This document shows positions 1 through 8,143 of a DNA stretch of 11,792 nucleotides, one piece after another. This DNA comes from Tidjanibacter sp. (GTDB lineage: Bacteria; Bacteroidota; Bacteroidia; Bacteroidales; Rikenellaceae), in contig JAFYRC010000310.1 in assembly GCA_017547065.1 (NCBI GenBank), positions 1 through 11,792 of the forward strand, given 5' to 3'. The position numbers were made by a program, and so were the translations under genes. Every line of letters begins with the position of its first letter. Position 1 is the stretch's first letter. The notes beneath the pieces were generated by a model. The model was given only the letters and a program-made list of their open reading frames with translations. It had not been told where the DNA came from and ran no database searches.

Positions 1-1397
1 AACATCCTTGCACCCAGGGGGAGCGAAACTCCGAAGGTGAGATTTACGCCCTGCTGGTTGATGGGAATGGGTATTTGGCCACCCATTGCGGTGCCATATT
101 TCGTTCCGATGTGGTCCAAGCCAACAAACACGTTGAGGAGCGAAGAGTGGAAGTTCAGGGCTGCGCCCAGCACGCCTGTCTTACTACCGGGGTAGAAGCT
201 CTCGCTTACGGTGGCCGACAGCCAAGTGGTGGGGCGGAAAGTGGCTGCCACAACAAACTGGTTGGTTAGTTCTTCGCCATATTGCTTGCCATACCACACT
301 GCGCCCAGGCCGATGGCGTCGCCAAGGAGGTTATACTCCAAGCTCACGATGTAGTTGGTGTGGAGCTGCTGTTTGATGTCGCCCTCCAGTCTCTCCTCCG
401 AGCCCACGGTCTGCATTGCGATCTTGTCGGGGGTGGTGAAGATAACCTGATTGGTGGCGATGTCGAAGCCCTTGAATGTGAAACCCACGCCCGAGATCTC
501 TCCACAGTAGGCGCTCTGGGGAGCCCATGCCGTAAAACCGAGGTCGGTTACAGCGGCCGAGATGCGGAGCTGCTCGTCGAGCATGGTCCACTCGATACCT
601 GCATCGAGGGCAAAGCCAATGCTCTTGATATCATTGGGCGAGAAGTGGCTGAAATCGGTGGCGTAGCCGAGGAACTGATCGAAGCCCACCTCACCGGTGA
701 GGCCCTCGAAGTTGTATCCTGCCACATTAGTTTTGATGGTACCTGCCAGGTCGGCGGAGTACTGATCGGCGCCGATGGTGATGTCTGCCTTGTTGAGTTG
801 TGCGGAGATGTGTGCCAAACCGAGCAGGGCCTTACCCCTGATACCGATGGTGAAGTCATCCAACACGGGGAAGGTGTAGCCCAGCGAGGCCTCCACGTAG
901 TTGTTGCTCTCGAAGCCGAGGCCTGCGATGTCGTAGGCGCCCGTAGCGAGGGTCTTGGTGAGGGCAAAGAACTCTTTGGGGATTGTGATGTTGCTCTCCG
1001 AGCGGACGCTCAGGTCGAGCGACCAGAAGCCACCCCTGAAATAGTTACCCAGCGAGAATATGCGGTCGCGAATATTCATGTCCAGGCGGTTCATGTCGGG
1101 CAGGTTGCCGAGGAATTTGTCGGCCTCCACGGAGGAGTGCATGTAGGTTACCAAACCGCCACTACCATCGGTTGCGGGGAAGAAGAAGTTCTCGGCCGAG
1201 AGGTAGTTGCTTTCAAGTGCGGTGGTGAGGCCCAACACGGGGACTGCAAAGAAACCACGATTGGGCGAAAGGGCGGGGTTGATGGCATAGCGCTCGGTGG
1301 CACCGCGCAGGAAATAGGAGTTGCGCACCTGGGCCGTGGCGGTGGTGAGTGCCATTGTGAGGACCGCTACCAGTAGGAATATCTTATTGCTTTTCAT
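1..1397 (-). CDS. DUF5723-like outer-membrane protein (3' end cut by window)
   Basis: The minus-strand frame opens at an ATG at 1397-1395 and stays open for 465 codons to the window edge, so no stop codon is visible. The N-terminus has a clear Sec signal peptide (MKSNKIFLLVAVLTMALTTA, probable cleavage after TATA before QVRNSY). After it comes a segment with YFLRGATERYAINPAL and NRGFFAVPVLG, the pattern I associate with the Bacteroidota DUF5723 family of predicted outer-membrane beta-barrel proteins. The remainder alternates polar and hydrophobic residues with many Gly and aromatic residues, as expected for membrane beta-strands, and the visible end (VNLTFGVSLPLGARM) resembles a late barrel strand, so little is probably missing. 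It lies 61 bp downstream of a lipoprotein gene on the same strand, probably in one transcript. No function is known to me; an envelope role is inferred from the signal peptide and barrel-like pattern. The family assignment is by recall of motif style and is moderate. Confidence 0.68.
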   Translation of the reverse strand, partial: MKSNKIFLLVAVLTMALTTATAQVRNSYFLRGATERYAINPALSPNRGFFAVPVLGLTTALESNYLSAENFFFPATDGSGGLVTYMHSSVEADKFLGNLPDMNRLDMNIRDRIFSLGNYFRGGFWSLDLSVRSESNITIPKEFFALTKTLATGAYDIAGLGFESNNYVEASLGYTFPVLDDFTIGIRGKALLGLAHISAQLNKADITIGADQYSADLAGTIKTNVAGYNFEGLTGEVGFDQFLGYATDFSHFSPNDIKSIGFALDAGIEWTMLDEQLRISAAVTDLGFTAWAPQSAYCGEISGVGFTFKGFDIATNQVIFTTPDKIAMQTVGSEERLEGDIKQQLHTNYIVSLEYNLLGDAIGLGAVWYGKQYGEELTNQFVVAATFRPTTWLSATVSESFYPGSKTGVLGAALNFHSSLLNVFVGLDHIGTKYGTAMGGQIPIPINQQGVNLTFGVSLPLGARM

Positions 1398-1458
1398 TGT
1401 CGTTCGTCTTTATATAATATATAAGGTATGAGTTTGGGAGTGTATAGCTGAGTGTGCG

Positions 1459-3819
1459 CTATTTTTTGCCTGCGCCCTCTGCAAGTACGCCGAGGTCGAC
1501 GCTGAGGCCGTCGTTGAGGCACAACGAGAGGGTGGCTTGCAACCACTGGTCGGGTTTGAGGCCCGCGCCTGCAAGCGTGGTGCCCTCGAAGGTGCACCTA
1601 ATGGCGTTCACACTACTCAACAGCGCACCGAAGTGGGCCGAAGAGGTGTTGCTATACAATCTCACACCAACGGAGGTCTGCGACGAGGTGGGGGTGCCGT
1701 CCTTGCTGCTCTTAATCTTACCCGTGGTGAGGCTCTTAATCTGAGTAATTTCGTTTTTGTCCTTGTCGAGGAAGACAATCTGCAACAGCGCATCCAATGG
1801 GAGGGTGCTCTGGGCGTCGACGTTCACCGTGAGGGTGTCGATAGTGAGGTCTACATCGGCTACCGAGGAGAGGTCCACATTGTCGATTGTCATCGAGTAG
1901 CTGATGCGTCCGTTCTTGGTGGCGTCAAACTTTAAGGCTGCACCCACCGAGTAGTTCACCTTGAAGGTGTAGGAGTCCTTGATGAGCAGGGTGTGTGCCT
2001 TGGTGTTGTCGGTGGTGGCGTTGAGCGTCACGGTCAGCTTTTCGGGCAGGAGGTTGATGAGCTCGGTGAGTCCCTCCACCTGGGTTTGACCGGCCTTGGG
2101 AGCGTCGCCCGTGAGCGAAACGCTTGTGGTTGCGGGAGTTGCACCCTCGGCACCGAGAATCTTGATGGTGGGGGTGGTCACACTCTTCACCACCGAGCCA
2201 CTCTTCCAAGCGTCAATCTTCACGGCCAGGTTGATGCCCACGCCGATGGGGTTCTCAATTGCCAGGTCGATGGTGGGCGATGCGAGGTTGAGGTCCAGCT
2301 CAACGTCCTTACCCAACGAGCCCAGCAGGTCGCCAATCTCAATCTCCACAGGTTTGATCATGCCGCCCAGGTCGGGATTGATGCGGCCCGAGATGGAGCG
2401 AATGTTGATGTCGTCGATGGTAACCGTGGGGGTGAGGGATATTTGTTGGATTCTGGTGTTCATGGTGAGCTTGCTGCCCTCGGCGATACCGATGGTGGCC
2501 TTCACGCCAATGTTGCCATTGATGTTGGCCTTGCCGTTCACAATGGATATGTTTTTGAGTCCCTTTAATGGAAGGGTGACAAGGGCGTTGGTGGTGTCGT
2601 TATTCAAGGTTATATTTTTGGCAATTAGCGTGTTGCCCGACATTGTCCAGCCGCTGGGAACCTCCACGTCGAGTACGGATGGGAGTGTCAATTCCAGCGA
2701 CGAGAGGTTGATGGTGCTAAATGGCGCACCCGACAAGCCGAGGGCCACGTTGAGCTGTGGCACGACGCTGGCGATGGAGGAGGAACTGATGGTGATGTAG
2801 TCGATGGCCTCCACCTCTTTGGGCAGCGAGATGCTCTCGGAGATGTTCTGGGAGAACTCTACACTCTCCGACCAAGTGTTAAGCGTTACGGAGGCGTCGT
2901 AGAGGGTCAGGTCGGCTACTGCTTTAATGCTCGGTGCTGTGGTGCCTACTGTGCCCGCCGCGATGGTGTAGTCCATTTCGAACGAATAAGTGATGCCGGT
3001 GTTGAGTGTGAGGTTGCCCTCCGTGGTGCTGTTACCAAACTCGACACCCATAACCAAGAATTGGATGGTGATGGAGTCGTTGTTCACGGGGCAGTTCGTC
3101 AACACGTAGGTGTTGTTGGTGGAAGAGTCGCTACTCTTGGAGAGGCTTGCGTAGGCATCAAGGGCGTCGCCGGAAATTTTCTGCAACTCAAAACCTGCGG
3201 GGGTGGCGATGGTGAAATTCTTGATCGTACGGTTTTGGCTCACGCTTGCCACGCCTGCCAAATCAAAGGTGATTGCCACCTTGCAGCCACCACCATTTTC
3301 TCCAAAGCGCACCTTGTCGATGGATTTGACCACGGTGGGCAGGCCGATTTCGATGCTGTGATCGAAGGATGCAGGGCCATAGTTCATTGAGAGCTGCTGA
3401 CCAGCCAAGATCGAGGGGATGGTGATACCCGAATTCATACCGCTGGGGTAGGGAATGGATTGCTGCTCGCTGATGGGGCTGATGGTTGCTCCCACTCCGC
3501 CAAAAGTTATGGTGGTGGGGTTGAGAATGGGTGTCAGGCCCGTGATGGGGGCGAGGGTGCCGATGTTGAGTGTCTCGGTGATGGCGTCGCTCATGGAGAT
3601 GGAGTAGACGCCCTCCTCGTTGGGGGTGAGGGTGTTCTGCTCGCCGAGGAGCGACTCGACGGTGATACGCTCGGTGGTGCCGAGGGGAATGGTGATGCCT
3701 TCGGTGTCGCCGATGGTCACTTCGAGTGAGATTTTGTCGAAGTTGTAGTCGCTGTTGCAACCCGCCAAAAGTAGGCTACATACTCCTACAACCGACATTA
3801 TACGCACAAGGTGTTTCAT
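1459..3819 (-). CDS. Large hypothetical lipoprotein, Bacteroidales type
   Basis: This is a complete 786-residue ORF. The N-terminus is a lipoprotein signal peptide: basic MKHLVR, a hydrophobic stretch, and a lipobox LAG-C with the acylated Cys at residue 21, so the mature protein is about 766 residues anchored to a membrane. The sequence after Cys (NSDYNFD) has acidic residues but is not a strong Bacteroidota surface-export signal. The mature part is rich in Thr, Ser, Ile, Val and Asn with short beta-prone segments, suggesting stacked beta-sandwich domains. Its start (DYNFDKISLEVTIGD, then PLGTTERITVESLL) and end (QWLQATLSLCLNDGLSVDL) resemble an uncharacterised group of long Bacteroidales lipoproteins. 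No enzymatic motif is visible. The gene follows the prfC terminator and precedes the DUF5723-like gene by 61 bp, suggesting a two-gene envelope unit. No consensus -33/-7 promoter stands out in the AT-rich leader; two TATTTTTA stretches are the nearest candidates. Function unknown. Confidence 0.85.
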   Translation of the reverse strand: MKHLVRIMSVVGVCSLLLAGCNSDYNFDKISLEVTIGDTEGITIPLGTTERITVESLLGEQNTLTPNEEGVYSISMSDAITETLNIGTLAPITGLTPILNPTTITFGGVGATISPISEQQSIPYPSGMNSGITIPSILAGQQLSMNYGPASFDHSIEIGLPTVVKSIDKVRFGENGGGCKVAITFDLAGVASVSQNRTIKNFTIATPAGFELQKISGDALDAYASLSKSSDSSTNNTYVLTNCPVNNDSITIQFLVMGVEFGNSTTEGNLTLNTGITYSFEMDYTIAAGTVGTTAPSIKAVADLTLYDASVTLNTWSESVEFSQNISESISLPKEVEAIDYITISSSSIASVVPQLNVALGLSGAPFSTINLSSLELTLPSVLDVEVPSGWTMSGNTLIAKNITLNNDTTNALVTLPLKGLKNISIVNGKANINGNIGVKATIGIAEGSKLTMNTRIQQISLTPTVTIDDINIRSISGRINPDLGGMIKPVEIEIGDLLGSLGKDVELDLNLASPTIDLAIENPIGVGINLAVKIDAWKSGSVVKSVTTPTIKILGAEGATPATTSVSLTGDAPKAGQTQVEGLTELINLLPEKLTVTLNATTDNTKAHTLLIKDSYTFKVNYSVGAALKFDATKNGRISYSMTIDNVDLSSVADVDLTIDTLTVNVDAQSTLPLDALLQIVFLDKDKNEITQIKSLTTGKIKSSKDGTPTSSQTSVGVRLYSNTSSAHFGALLSSVNAIRCTFEGTTLAGAGLKPDQWLQATLSLCLNDGLSVDLGVLAEGAGKK

Positions 3820-3905
3820 AACGTTATGATTTTTGGTTAGATAATTCTCCTAATTTCGCTATAAAAATAATAAAAATATGGTGAGGTTGGTACACCACCA
3901 ACAAA

Positions 3906-3930
3906 AAAACGCCCCCAATGGAGGCGTTTT
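3906..3930 (-). terminator. Intrinsic terminator of prfC
   Basis: Read on the minus strand, an 11-nt arm AAAACGCCTCC, a 3-nt loop and an 11-nt arm GGGGGCGTTTT pair fully with one U-G wobble, and the T run continues to seven Ts (plus-strand A run 3903-3909). It lies 33 bp after the prfC stop and 87 bp before the lipoprotein start, so it separates the two transcripts. A T-rich stretch also follows on the plus strand, but no plus-strand gene reads into it. Confidence 0.85.
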
Positions 3931-3962
3931 CTTTTCTTGGCGAGGAATTTTGAACAGCTCGG

Positions 3963-5540
3963 TTAAAACTCCGAGGTGAACTTGAAGCGGATGTCGGGGA
4001 AATTGTCGATGGCCATTTGCAGAGCATAGCTCGTGTCGGCCAAATATACGTCCCTGCCGTGCTTATCCACAGCCATATTGGTGAACTTACGTTTCTTGAA
4101 ATCGGCCAGCTGGGCAGCGTTGTCGCTTTCGAGCCAGCACGCCTTGTGGATACCGATGGGCTCCCAGCGGCATTTGGCGTTATACTCGTGCTCGAGGCGA
4201 TACTCGATAACCTCAAACTGAAGCGCACCCACCGTGCCGATGATCTTACGGCCGTTGAGTGTGGAGGTAAAGAGCTGTGCCACACCCTCGTCCATCAGCT
4301 GGTCCACACCCTTGGCAAGCTGTTTGAACTTCTGGGGGTCGGCGTTCTCGATGTAGCGGAATTGCTCGGGGGCAAACGAAGGAATGCCCGTAAATTTGAG
4401 TTTTTCGCCCTCGGTGAAGGTGTCGCCGATGGCAAAGTTGCCCGTGTCGTGCAGGCCCACGATGTCACCCGCATAGGCGGTGTCCACCACCGATTTTTTC
4501 TCGGCCAGGAACACGCTGGGCGAGGAGAACTTCATCTGCTTGCCACTACGCACGTGGAGGTAGTTCTTACCCCTCTCAAACGTACCACTACATATCTTCA
4601 AGAATGCAAGCCTATCGCGGTGGTTGGGGTCCATGTTGGCGTGGATCTTAAACACAAAGCCCGTCATCTTCTCCTCAGTAGCCTCCACCGTACGAGTCTC
4701 CGTGGTGGATGCGTGGGGCGAGGGGGCAATGCGGATGAAGGTTTCCAGCAACTCCCTAACGCCAAAGTTATTTACAGCCGAGCCGAAGAATACGGGTGCC
4801 AAGAGGCCCTGCAAATAGAGGTCCCTATCGAAGGGCTCAAACAGCTCGCTCACCATCTCCAAGTTCTCGTGCAACTCGTTGGCGTTCTTCTCACCGATGT
4901 GCTCCGCCAGCTGGGGGTCGTCGAGGGTGAGGTGGATACTCTCGGCAATGTACTGCCTATCGACCTCCTTGAAGAGCGCAAGGCTCTCGTCGTAGATGTT
5001 ATACACTCCCCTAAACTCGGGGCCGCTTGCGATGGGGAACGAGAGGGGCCTTACGGCAATCTGCAACTCCTTCTCAATCTCCTCCAACAACTCGAAGGGC
5101 TCCTTGCAGGGGCGGTCCAACTTGTTGATGAAAACCATTACGGGGGTTGAGCGCATACGACACACGTTCATGAGTTTGCGAGTCTGGCTCTCCACACCTT
5201 TGGCGCCGTCAATCACGATGATTACGGCATCCACCGCCGTGAGCGTGCGGTAGGTATCCTCGGCGAAGTCCTCGTGACCGGGGGTGTCGAGGATGTTAAT
5301 CTTCGTGCCCTGATATTCAAACTCCATAACAGATGTGGCCACAGAGATACCCCTCTGTCGCTCAATCTCCATAAAGTCGGAGGTTGCGGTTTTCCTAATC
5401 TTGTTGCTCTTTACTGCGCCGGCAACGTGGATGGCGCCACCGAAGAGCAGCAGCTTCTCGGTGAGTGTTGTCTTACCCGCGTCGGGGTGCGCAATTACGG
5501 CGAACGTGCGCCTGCGTTTTATCTCTTCTACTAATCCCAT
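3963..5540 (-). CDS. prfC: Peptide chain release factor 3 (RF3)
   Basis: This 525-residue GTPase is full length for bacterial RF3. RF3 is a cytoplasmic translational GTPase that removes RF1/RF2 from the ribosome after termination. The G domain shows the P-loop AHPDAGKTT (residues 17-25), the switch I segment IERQRGIS (59-66), DTPGHEDF (85-92) and NKLD (139-142). After it come a beta-barrel domain 2 (roughly 280-400, with MTGFVFKIHANMDPNHRDRLAF and the GDTF region) and an EF-G-like C-terminal domain with QLFTSTLNGRKIIGTVGALQFEV. The RF3-typical VKSNKIRKTATSDFMEIERQRGIS run distinguishes it from EF-G and other family members. The start ATG at 5540 is directly followed by the conserved N-terminal EIKRRRTFAVIAHPD, so no other start is needed. 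It lies 63 bp downstream of nadB, a gap filled by 7-bp repeats with no obvious promoter on this strand, so co-transcription with nadB is likely. A terminator follows. Confidence 0.97.
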   Translation of the reverse strand: MGLVEEIKRRRTFAVIAHPDAGKTTLTEKLLLFGGAIHVAGAVKSNKIRKTATSDFMEIERQRGISVATSVMEFEYQGTKINILDTPGHEDFAEDTYRTLTAVDAVIIVIDGAKGVESQTRKLMNVCRMRSTPVMVFINKLDRPCKEPFELLEEIEKELQIAVRPLSFPIASGPEFRGVYNIYDESLALFKEVDRQYIAESIHLTLDDPQLAEHIGEKNANELHENLEMVSELFEPFDRDLYLQGLLAPVFFGSAVNNFGVRELLETFIRIAPSPHASTTETRTVEATEEKMTGFVFKIHANMDPNHRDRLAFLKICSGTFERGKNYLHVRSGKQMKFSSPSVFLAEKKSVVDTAYAGDIVGLHDTGNFAIGDTFTEGEKLKFTGIPSFAPEQFRYIENADPQKFKQLAKGVDQLMDEGVAQLFTSTLNGRKIIGTVGALQFEVIEYRLEHEYNAKCRWEPIGIHKACWLESDNAAQLADFKKRKFTNMAVDKHGRDVYLADTSYALQMAIDNFPDIRFKFTSEF

Positions 5541-5550
5541 ACCTATTTTT

Positions 5551-5613
5551 GTCGACCGTCAACCGTCAACCGTCGACCGTCAATAATTCTCAATTCTCAA
5601 TTCTCAATTCTGT
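5551..5613. repeat. Compound heptanucleotide tandem array, locus 1
   Basis: Nine consecutive 7-bp units fill almost the whole nadB-prfC gap. On the plus strand they read GTCGACC (5551), GTCAACC (5558), GTCAACC (5565), GTCGACC (5572), GTCAATA (5579), ATTCTCA (5586), ATTCTCA (5593), ATTCTCA (5600), ATTCTGT (5607). Two unit families, GTCRACC and ATTCTCA, are joined in exact phase through the hybrid unit GTCAATA. The right end enters the nadB coding region and supplies its stop codon. The same two families recur after xerD. The closest known analogues are the heptanucleotide short tandem repeats of cyanobacterial intergenic regions. Confidence 0.93.
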
Positions 5614-7169
5614 GGCGGATAGTCCAGCGTGTAGTGGAGGCCGACGCTCTCGGTCATTGCAGCTGCCTGTTTGATGATCAGGTAGCCAACCTCGATGAGG
5701 TTACGCAGCTCGCACAACTCCACGTTGATTCGGCTCTTCTGGTAGAGTTCCTCCGTCTCTCGGTAGATAATCTCAAGCCTATTGAGTGCCCTCTCCAAGC
5801 GGATGTTACTACGCACAATACCAACGTAGTAGCTCATAATCTGCTGCATCTCCCTATAATTCTGCGTGATGAGAATCATCTCCTCCGTGGCCACCATACC
5901 GTCGTCGTTCCAGTCGGGGATGTGCTCCTCCCAATCCAGTTTGTCGAGCTTCTCGATTGCATCCTCGGCTGCGGCCTTGGCATACACCACAGCCTCAATT
6001 AGAGAGTTGCTCGCCAGGCGATTGGCGCCGTGGAGTCCAGTGCAGCTGCTCTCGCCCAGGGCATAGAGCCTGTGGATTGTACTCTCGCCGTTGAGGTCTA
6101 CCTTCACACCACCACAGCAGTAGTGGGCACTGGGGGTCACGGGGATCATATCCTTGGTGATATCAATACCCAGCGTAAGACACTTCTGGTAGATGTTGGG
6201 GAAGGAGCGGATGGTCTCCTCGGCGGGTTTGTGAGTAACGTCGAGGTAGAGGAATTCGGCACCCGTAATCTTCATCTCGTGGTCCACACTGCGGGCCACA
6301 ACATCCCTCGGAGCAAGCGAGCCCATAGGGTGATACTTGTGCATAAACTCCTTGCCGTTGGGCAGTTTGAGGATTGCACCATAGCCCCTCATTGCCTCTG
6401 TGATGAGGAATGCGGGCCTCTCGGTGGGGTTGTAGAGCGTGGTGGGGTGGAACTGAATATACTGCATATTCTCAATTATACCCTTGGCTCTGTGTACCAT
6501 GGCGATACCGTCGCCCGTGGCCACCGAGGGGTTGGTGGTTGTGTGGTAGAGGTTGCCCACACCACCCGTACATACCACCGTAACCTTCGAAAGTATGGTG
6601 AAAACCTTGTCCTTCTTGATATCCAACACATAGGCGCCATAGCACTCGATGTCGTCCATGTGTCGGTTGACCTCCTGACCGAGGTGGTGCTGGGTGAGCA
6701 CATCCACGGCGAAGTGGTGCTCCAGAACGTCGATGTTGCGGTGGCGTTTTACGGCGCTCACCAGTGCGCGTTCCATTTCGGCACCCGTGAGATCCTGATG
6801 GTGGAGGATGCGGTGCTCGGTGTGACCGCCCTCACGGTGGAGCGAGTAGCGACCTTCGGGGGTTTTGTCGAAACGAGTACCCCAACGGATGAGGTCTTTG
6901 ATGCCCTCGGGGGCTCCCTCCACAACCATCCTTACGGCAGCCTCATCGCACTTGCCGGCGCCACACACGAGGGTGTCCTGGATGTGTTTCTCGAAGGTGT
7001 CGGGTGGGTAGGTAACACAGCAAATACCACCTTGGGCGTAGTTGGTGTTACACTCGTTCATTTCGCCTTTCGTTACAATAGTAACGTGTCCCTTTTCGGC
7101 TGCTTTGAGGGCGAAACTCAGGCCCGCAACTCCGCTGCCGATAACCAGAAAATCGGTTCTCTTCTTCAT
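5604..7169 (-). CDS. nadB: L-aspartate oxidase
   Basis: This 521-residue flavoenzyme oxidises L-aspartate to iminoaspartate, the first step of de novo NAD synthesis, which quinolinate synthase (NadA) then uses. Visible features: the N-terminal FAD dinucleotide-binding motif GSGVAGLS (11-18), NTNYAQGGI (41-49), HREGGH (111-116) followed by HHQDLTGAEME, the active-site FHPTTL (240-245), LAPRDVVARSVDHE (285-298) with the catalytic-type Arg 288, and the C-terminal FAD-site run GLHGANRLASNS (378-389). The helical C-terminal domain ends YTLDYPPQN, normal for the family. The fumarate reductase/succinate dehydrogenase flavoprotein is excluded by the NadB-specific REGGH and SCTGLHGANRLASNSL patterns. 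nadA and nadC are not next to it in this window. The gene is divergent from xerD, with a promoter -7 box 30 bp upstream. Its stop codon lies inside the 7-bp repeat array, and prfC follows 63 bp on, probably on the same transcript. Confidence 0.97.
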   Translation of the reverse strand: MKKRTDFLVIGSGVAGLSFALKAAEKGHVTIVTKGEMNECNTNYAQGGICCVTYPPDTFEKHIQDTLVCGAGKCDEAAVRMVVEGAPEGIKDLIRWGTRFDKTPEGRYSLHREGGHTEHRILHHQDLTGAEMERALVSAVKRHRNIDVLEHHFAVDVLTQHHLGQEVNRHMDDIECYGAYVLDIKKDKVFTILSKVTVVCTGGVGNLYHTTTNPSVATGDGIAMVHRAKGIIENMQYIQFHPTTLYNPTERPAFLITEAMRGYGAILKLPNGKEFMHKYHPMGSLAPRDVVARSVDHEMKITGAEFLYLDVTHKPAEETIRSFPNIYQKCLTLGIDITKDMIPVTPSAHYCCGGVKVDLNGESTIHRLYALGESSCTGLHGANRLASNSLIEAVVYAKAAAEDAIEKLDKLDWEEHIPDWNDDGMVATEEMILITQNYREMQQIMSYYVGIVRSNIRLERALNRLEIIYRETEELYQKSRINVELCELRNLIEVGYLIIKQAAAMTESVGLHYTLDYPPQN

Positions 7170-7198
7170 TTTGTGTCACTAAATTTGCTCACACGCCA

Positions 7199-7206
7199 CA
7201 AAAGTA
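7199..7206 (-). promoter_or_regulatory. Bacteroidota -7 box of the nadB promoter
   Basis: The minus strand reads TACTTTTG, an exact match to the Bacteroidota -7 consensus TAnnTTTG. Transcription would start near 7192, giving a leader of about 23 nt before the nadB ATG. No good -33 TTTG sits at the usual 19-21 nt spacing; the nearest TTTG is 27 nt upstream, so the -33 element appears weak. The box lies in the 77-bp divergent region shared with xerD. Confidence 0.6.
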
Positions 7207-7246
7207 CGAAAGAAATTGCTAATTTTAGCCCATCAAAGCGATTTTT

Positions 7247-8143
7247 ATGACTACTTGGCAGAGATACATAGAGCGTTGGGCCTCCTATTTGAGGTTCGAG
7301 CGGGGCATGTCGGCCCTCACCGTGGAAGCCTACACCTCCGATGCGGAGGCTTTTGTGGGGTGGATTGACCGCACGCACCCCTCCGTGGATGTGGAGGATG
7401 TGACCGCCGAATTGGTGGCCGATTGGGTTGAGTACCTTGTGGTGGAGGAGGGTAAGAAGCGCACTTCCCAGGCTCGAAATTTGGCCTCCATAAAGTCGCT
7501 TTTCCGCCACCTAACTCTCACGGGTGTTATTGAGGCGTCGCCCTGTACGAGTGTGTGTGCTCCCAAACCACAACGTCCTTTGCCAGAGGTGCTTACGGTG
7601 GAGGAGATAGACCGCGCCATTGCCACCATTGACCTCTCCGCTTCGGCCGGACACCGCGATAGGGCCATCTTCGAAATGCTTTATAGTCTTGGGCTGAGGG
7701 TGTCGGAGCTTGTGGGTCTGCGCTTTATGGATATCCACACCGAGGATGGCGTTGTTGTGGTGTCGGGTAAGGGTGGCAAGCAGAGGCTTGTGCCATTGAG
7801 TGGGGAGGCGGTGCGCCAGCTGGGGCTCTACTTGCAGTGTCGTCCCACACCTGATGGGGCCGAGAATAGCGACTATATTTTCCTCAATCAGCGAGGTCGC
7901 AGGCTTAGCCGCATGTCAGTCTTCAACATTGTCAAAAAAGCGGTGGCCGATGCGGGCATTGAGAAGAGTGTGAGCCCCCACACCCTGCGCCATAGTTTCG
8001 CTACTCACCTCCTACAAGGAGGTGCCAACATCCGTCAGGTGCAGGAACTCCTTGGCCATAGCTCCATAGCTACCACTGAAATTTACACGCATCTTGATAG
8101 GGAATATTTGAGGGCTACTTTGGAAGAATATCTTCCTTTGTAG
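7247..8143 (+). CDS. xerD: Tyrosine recombinase XerD
   Basis: This 298-residue enzyme is the normal size for chromosomal XerC/XerD. It cuts and rejoins DNA at dif to resolve chromosome dimers at division. The N-terminal SAM-like core-binding domain spans about residues 1-95 (YIERWASYLRFERGMSALTVEAY). The catalytic domain carries the full active-site set: Arg 151 (GLRVSELVGL), Lys 175 (SGKGGKQRLVPL), His 245 and Arg 248 (SPHTLRHSFATHLL), His 271 (LLGHSSIATTEIYTH) and the nucleophile Tyr 280. The SPHTLRHSFATHLLQGGANIRQVQELLGH block is typical of XerD, but XerC cannot be excluded without alignment. The start at 7247 leaves a 77-bp gap to the divergent nadB and gives the expected N-terminus; a TAATTTTA at 7220-7227 is a weak promoter candidate. 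Lack of att-like repeats, phage genes or GC shift argues for the housekeeping recombinase rather than a mobile integrase. Its TAG stop touches a GTCRACC repeat array. Confidence 0.93.
   Translation: MTTWQRYIERWASYLRFERGMSALTVEAYTSDAEAFVGWIDRTHPSVDVEDVTAELVADWVEYLVVEEGKKRTSQARNLASIKSLFRHLTLTGVIEASPCTSVCAPKPQRPLPEVLTVEEIDRAIATIDLSASAGHRDRAIFEMLYSLGLRVSELVGLRFMDIHTEDGVVVVSGKGGKQRLVPLSGEAVRQLGLYLQCRPTPDGAENSDYIFLNQRGRRLSRMSVFNIVKKAVADAGIEKSVSPHTLRHSFATHLLQGGANIRQVQELLGHSSIATTEIYTHLDREYLRATLEEYLPL

Noticed and set aside
282..1376. Long plus-strand open frame
   Set aside because: It is antisense to the DUF5723-like gene, which has a signal peptide and coherent beta-strand pattern; the plus frame gives a composition with no recognisable domain.
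3886..3902. Inverted repeat GTTGGT / ACCAAC with a 5-nt loop
   Set aside because: The stem is only 6 bp and it adjoins a much stronger terminator; no independent role can be supported.
4017..5150. Long plus-strand open frame
   Set aside because: It is fully antisense to prfC, whose GTPase motifs are unmistakable. It stays open because the sense gene rarely uses TTA, CTA and TCA codons.
5544..5551. TATTTTTG matching the -7 consensus on the plus strand
   Set aside because: It would transcribe antisense into nadB with no gene to serve and no -33 partner; probably chance.
5551..5613. CRISPR-like array
   Set aside because: The units are 7 bp with no spacers and no cas genes are nearby.
6030..7250. 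Plus-strand open frame overlapping the divergent region
   Set aside because: It is antisense to nadB and ends at the xerD start; no family features.
7247..8143. XerD as a mobile-element integrase
   Set aside because: Size, the complete XerD-type motifs, housekeeping neighbours and absence of att repeats or cargo point to the chromosomal recombinase.
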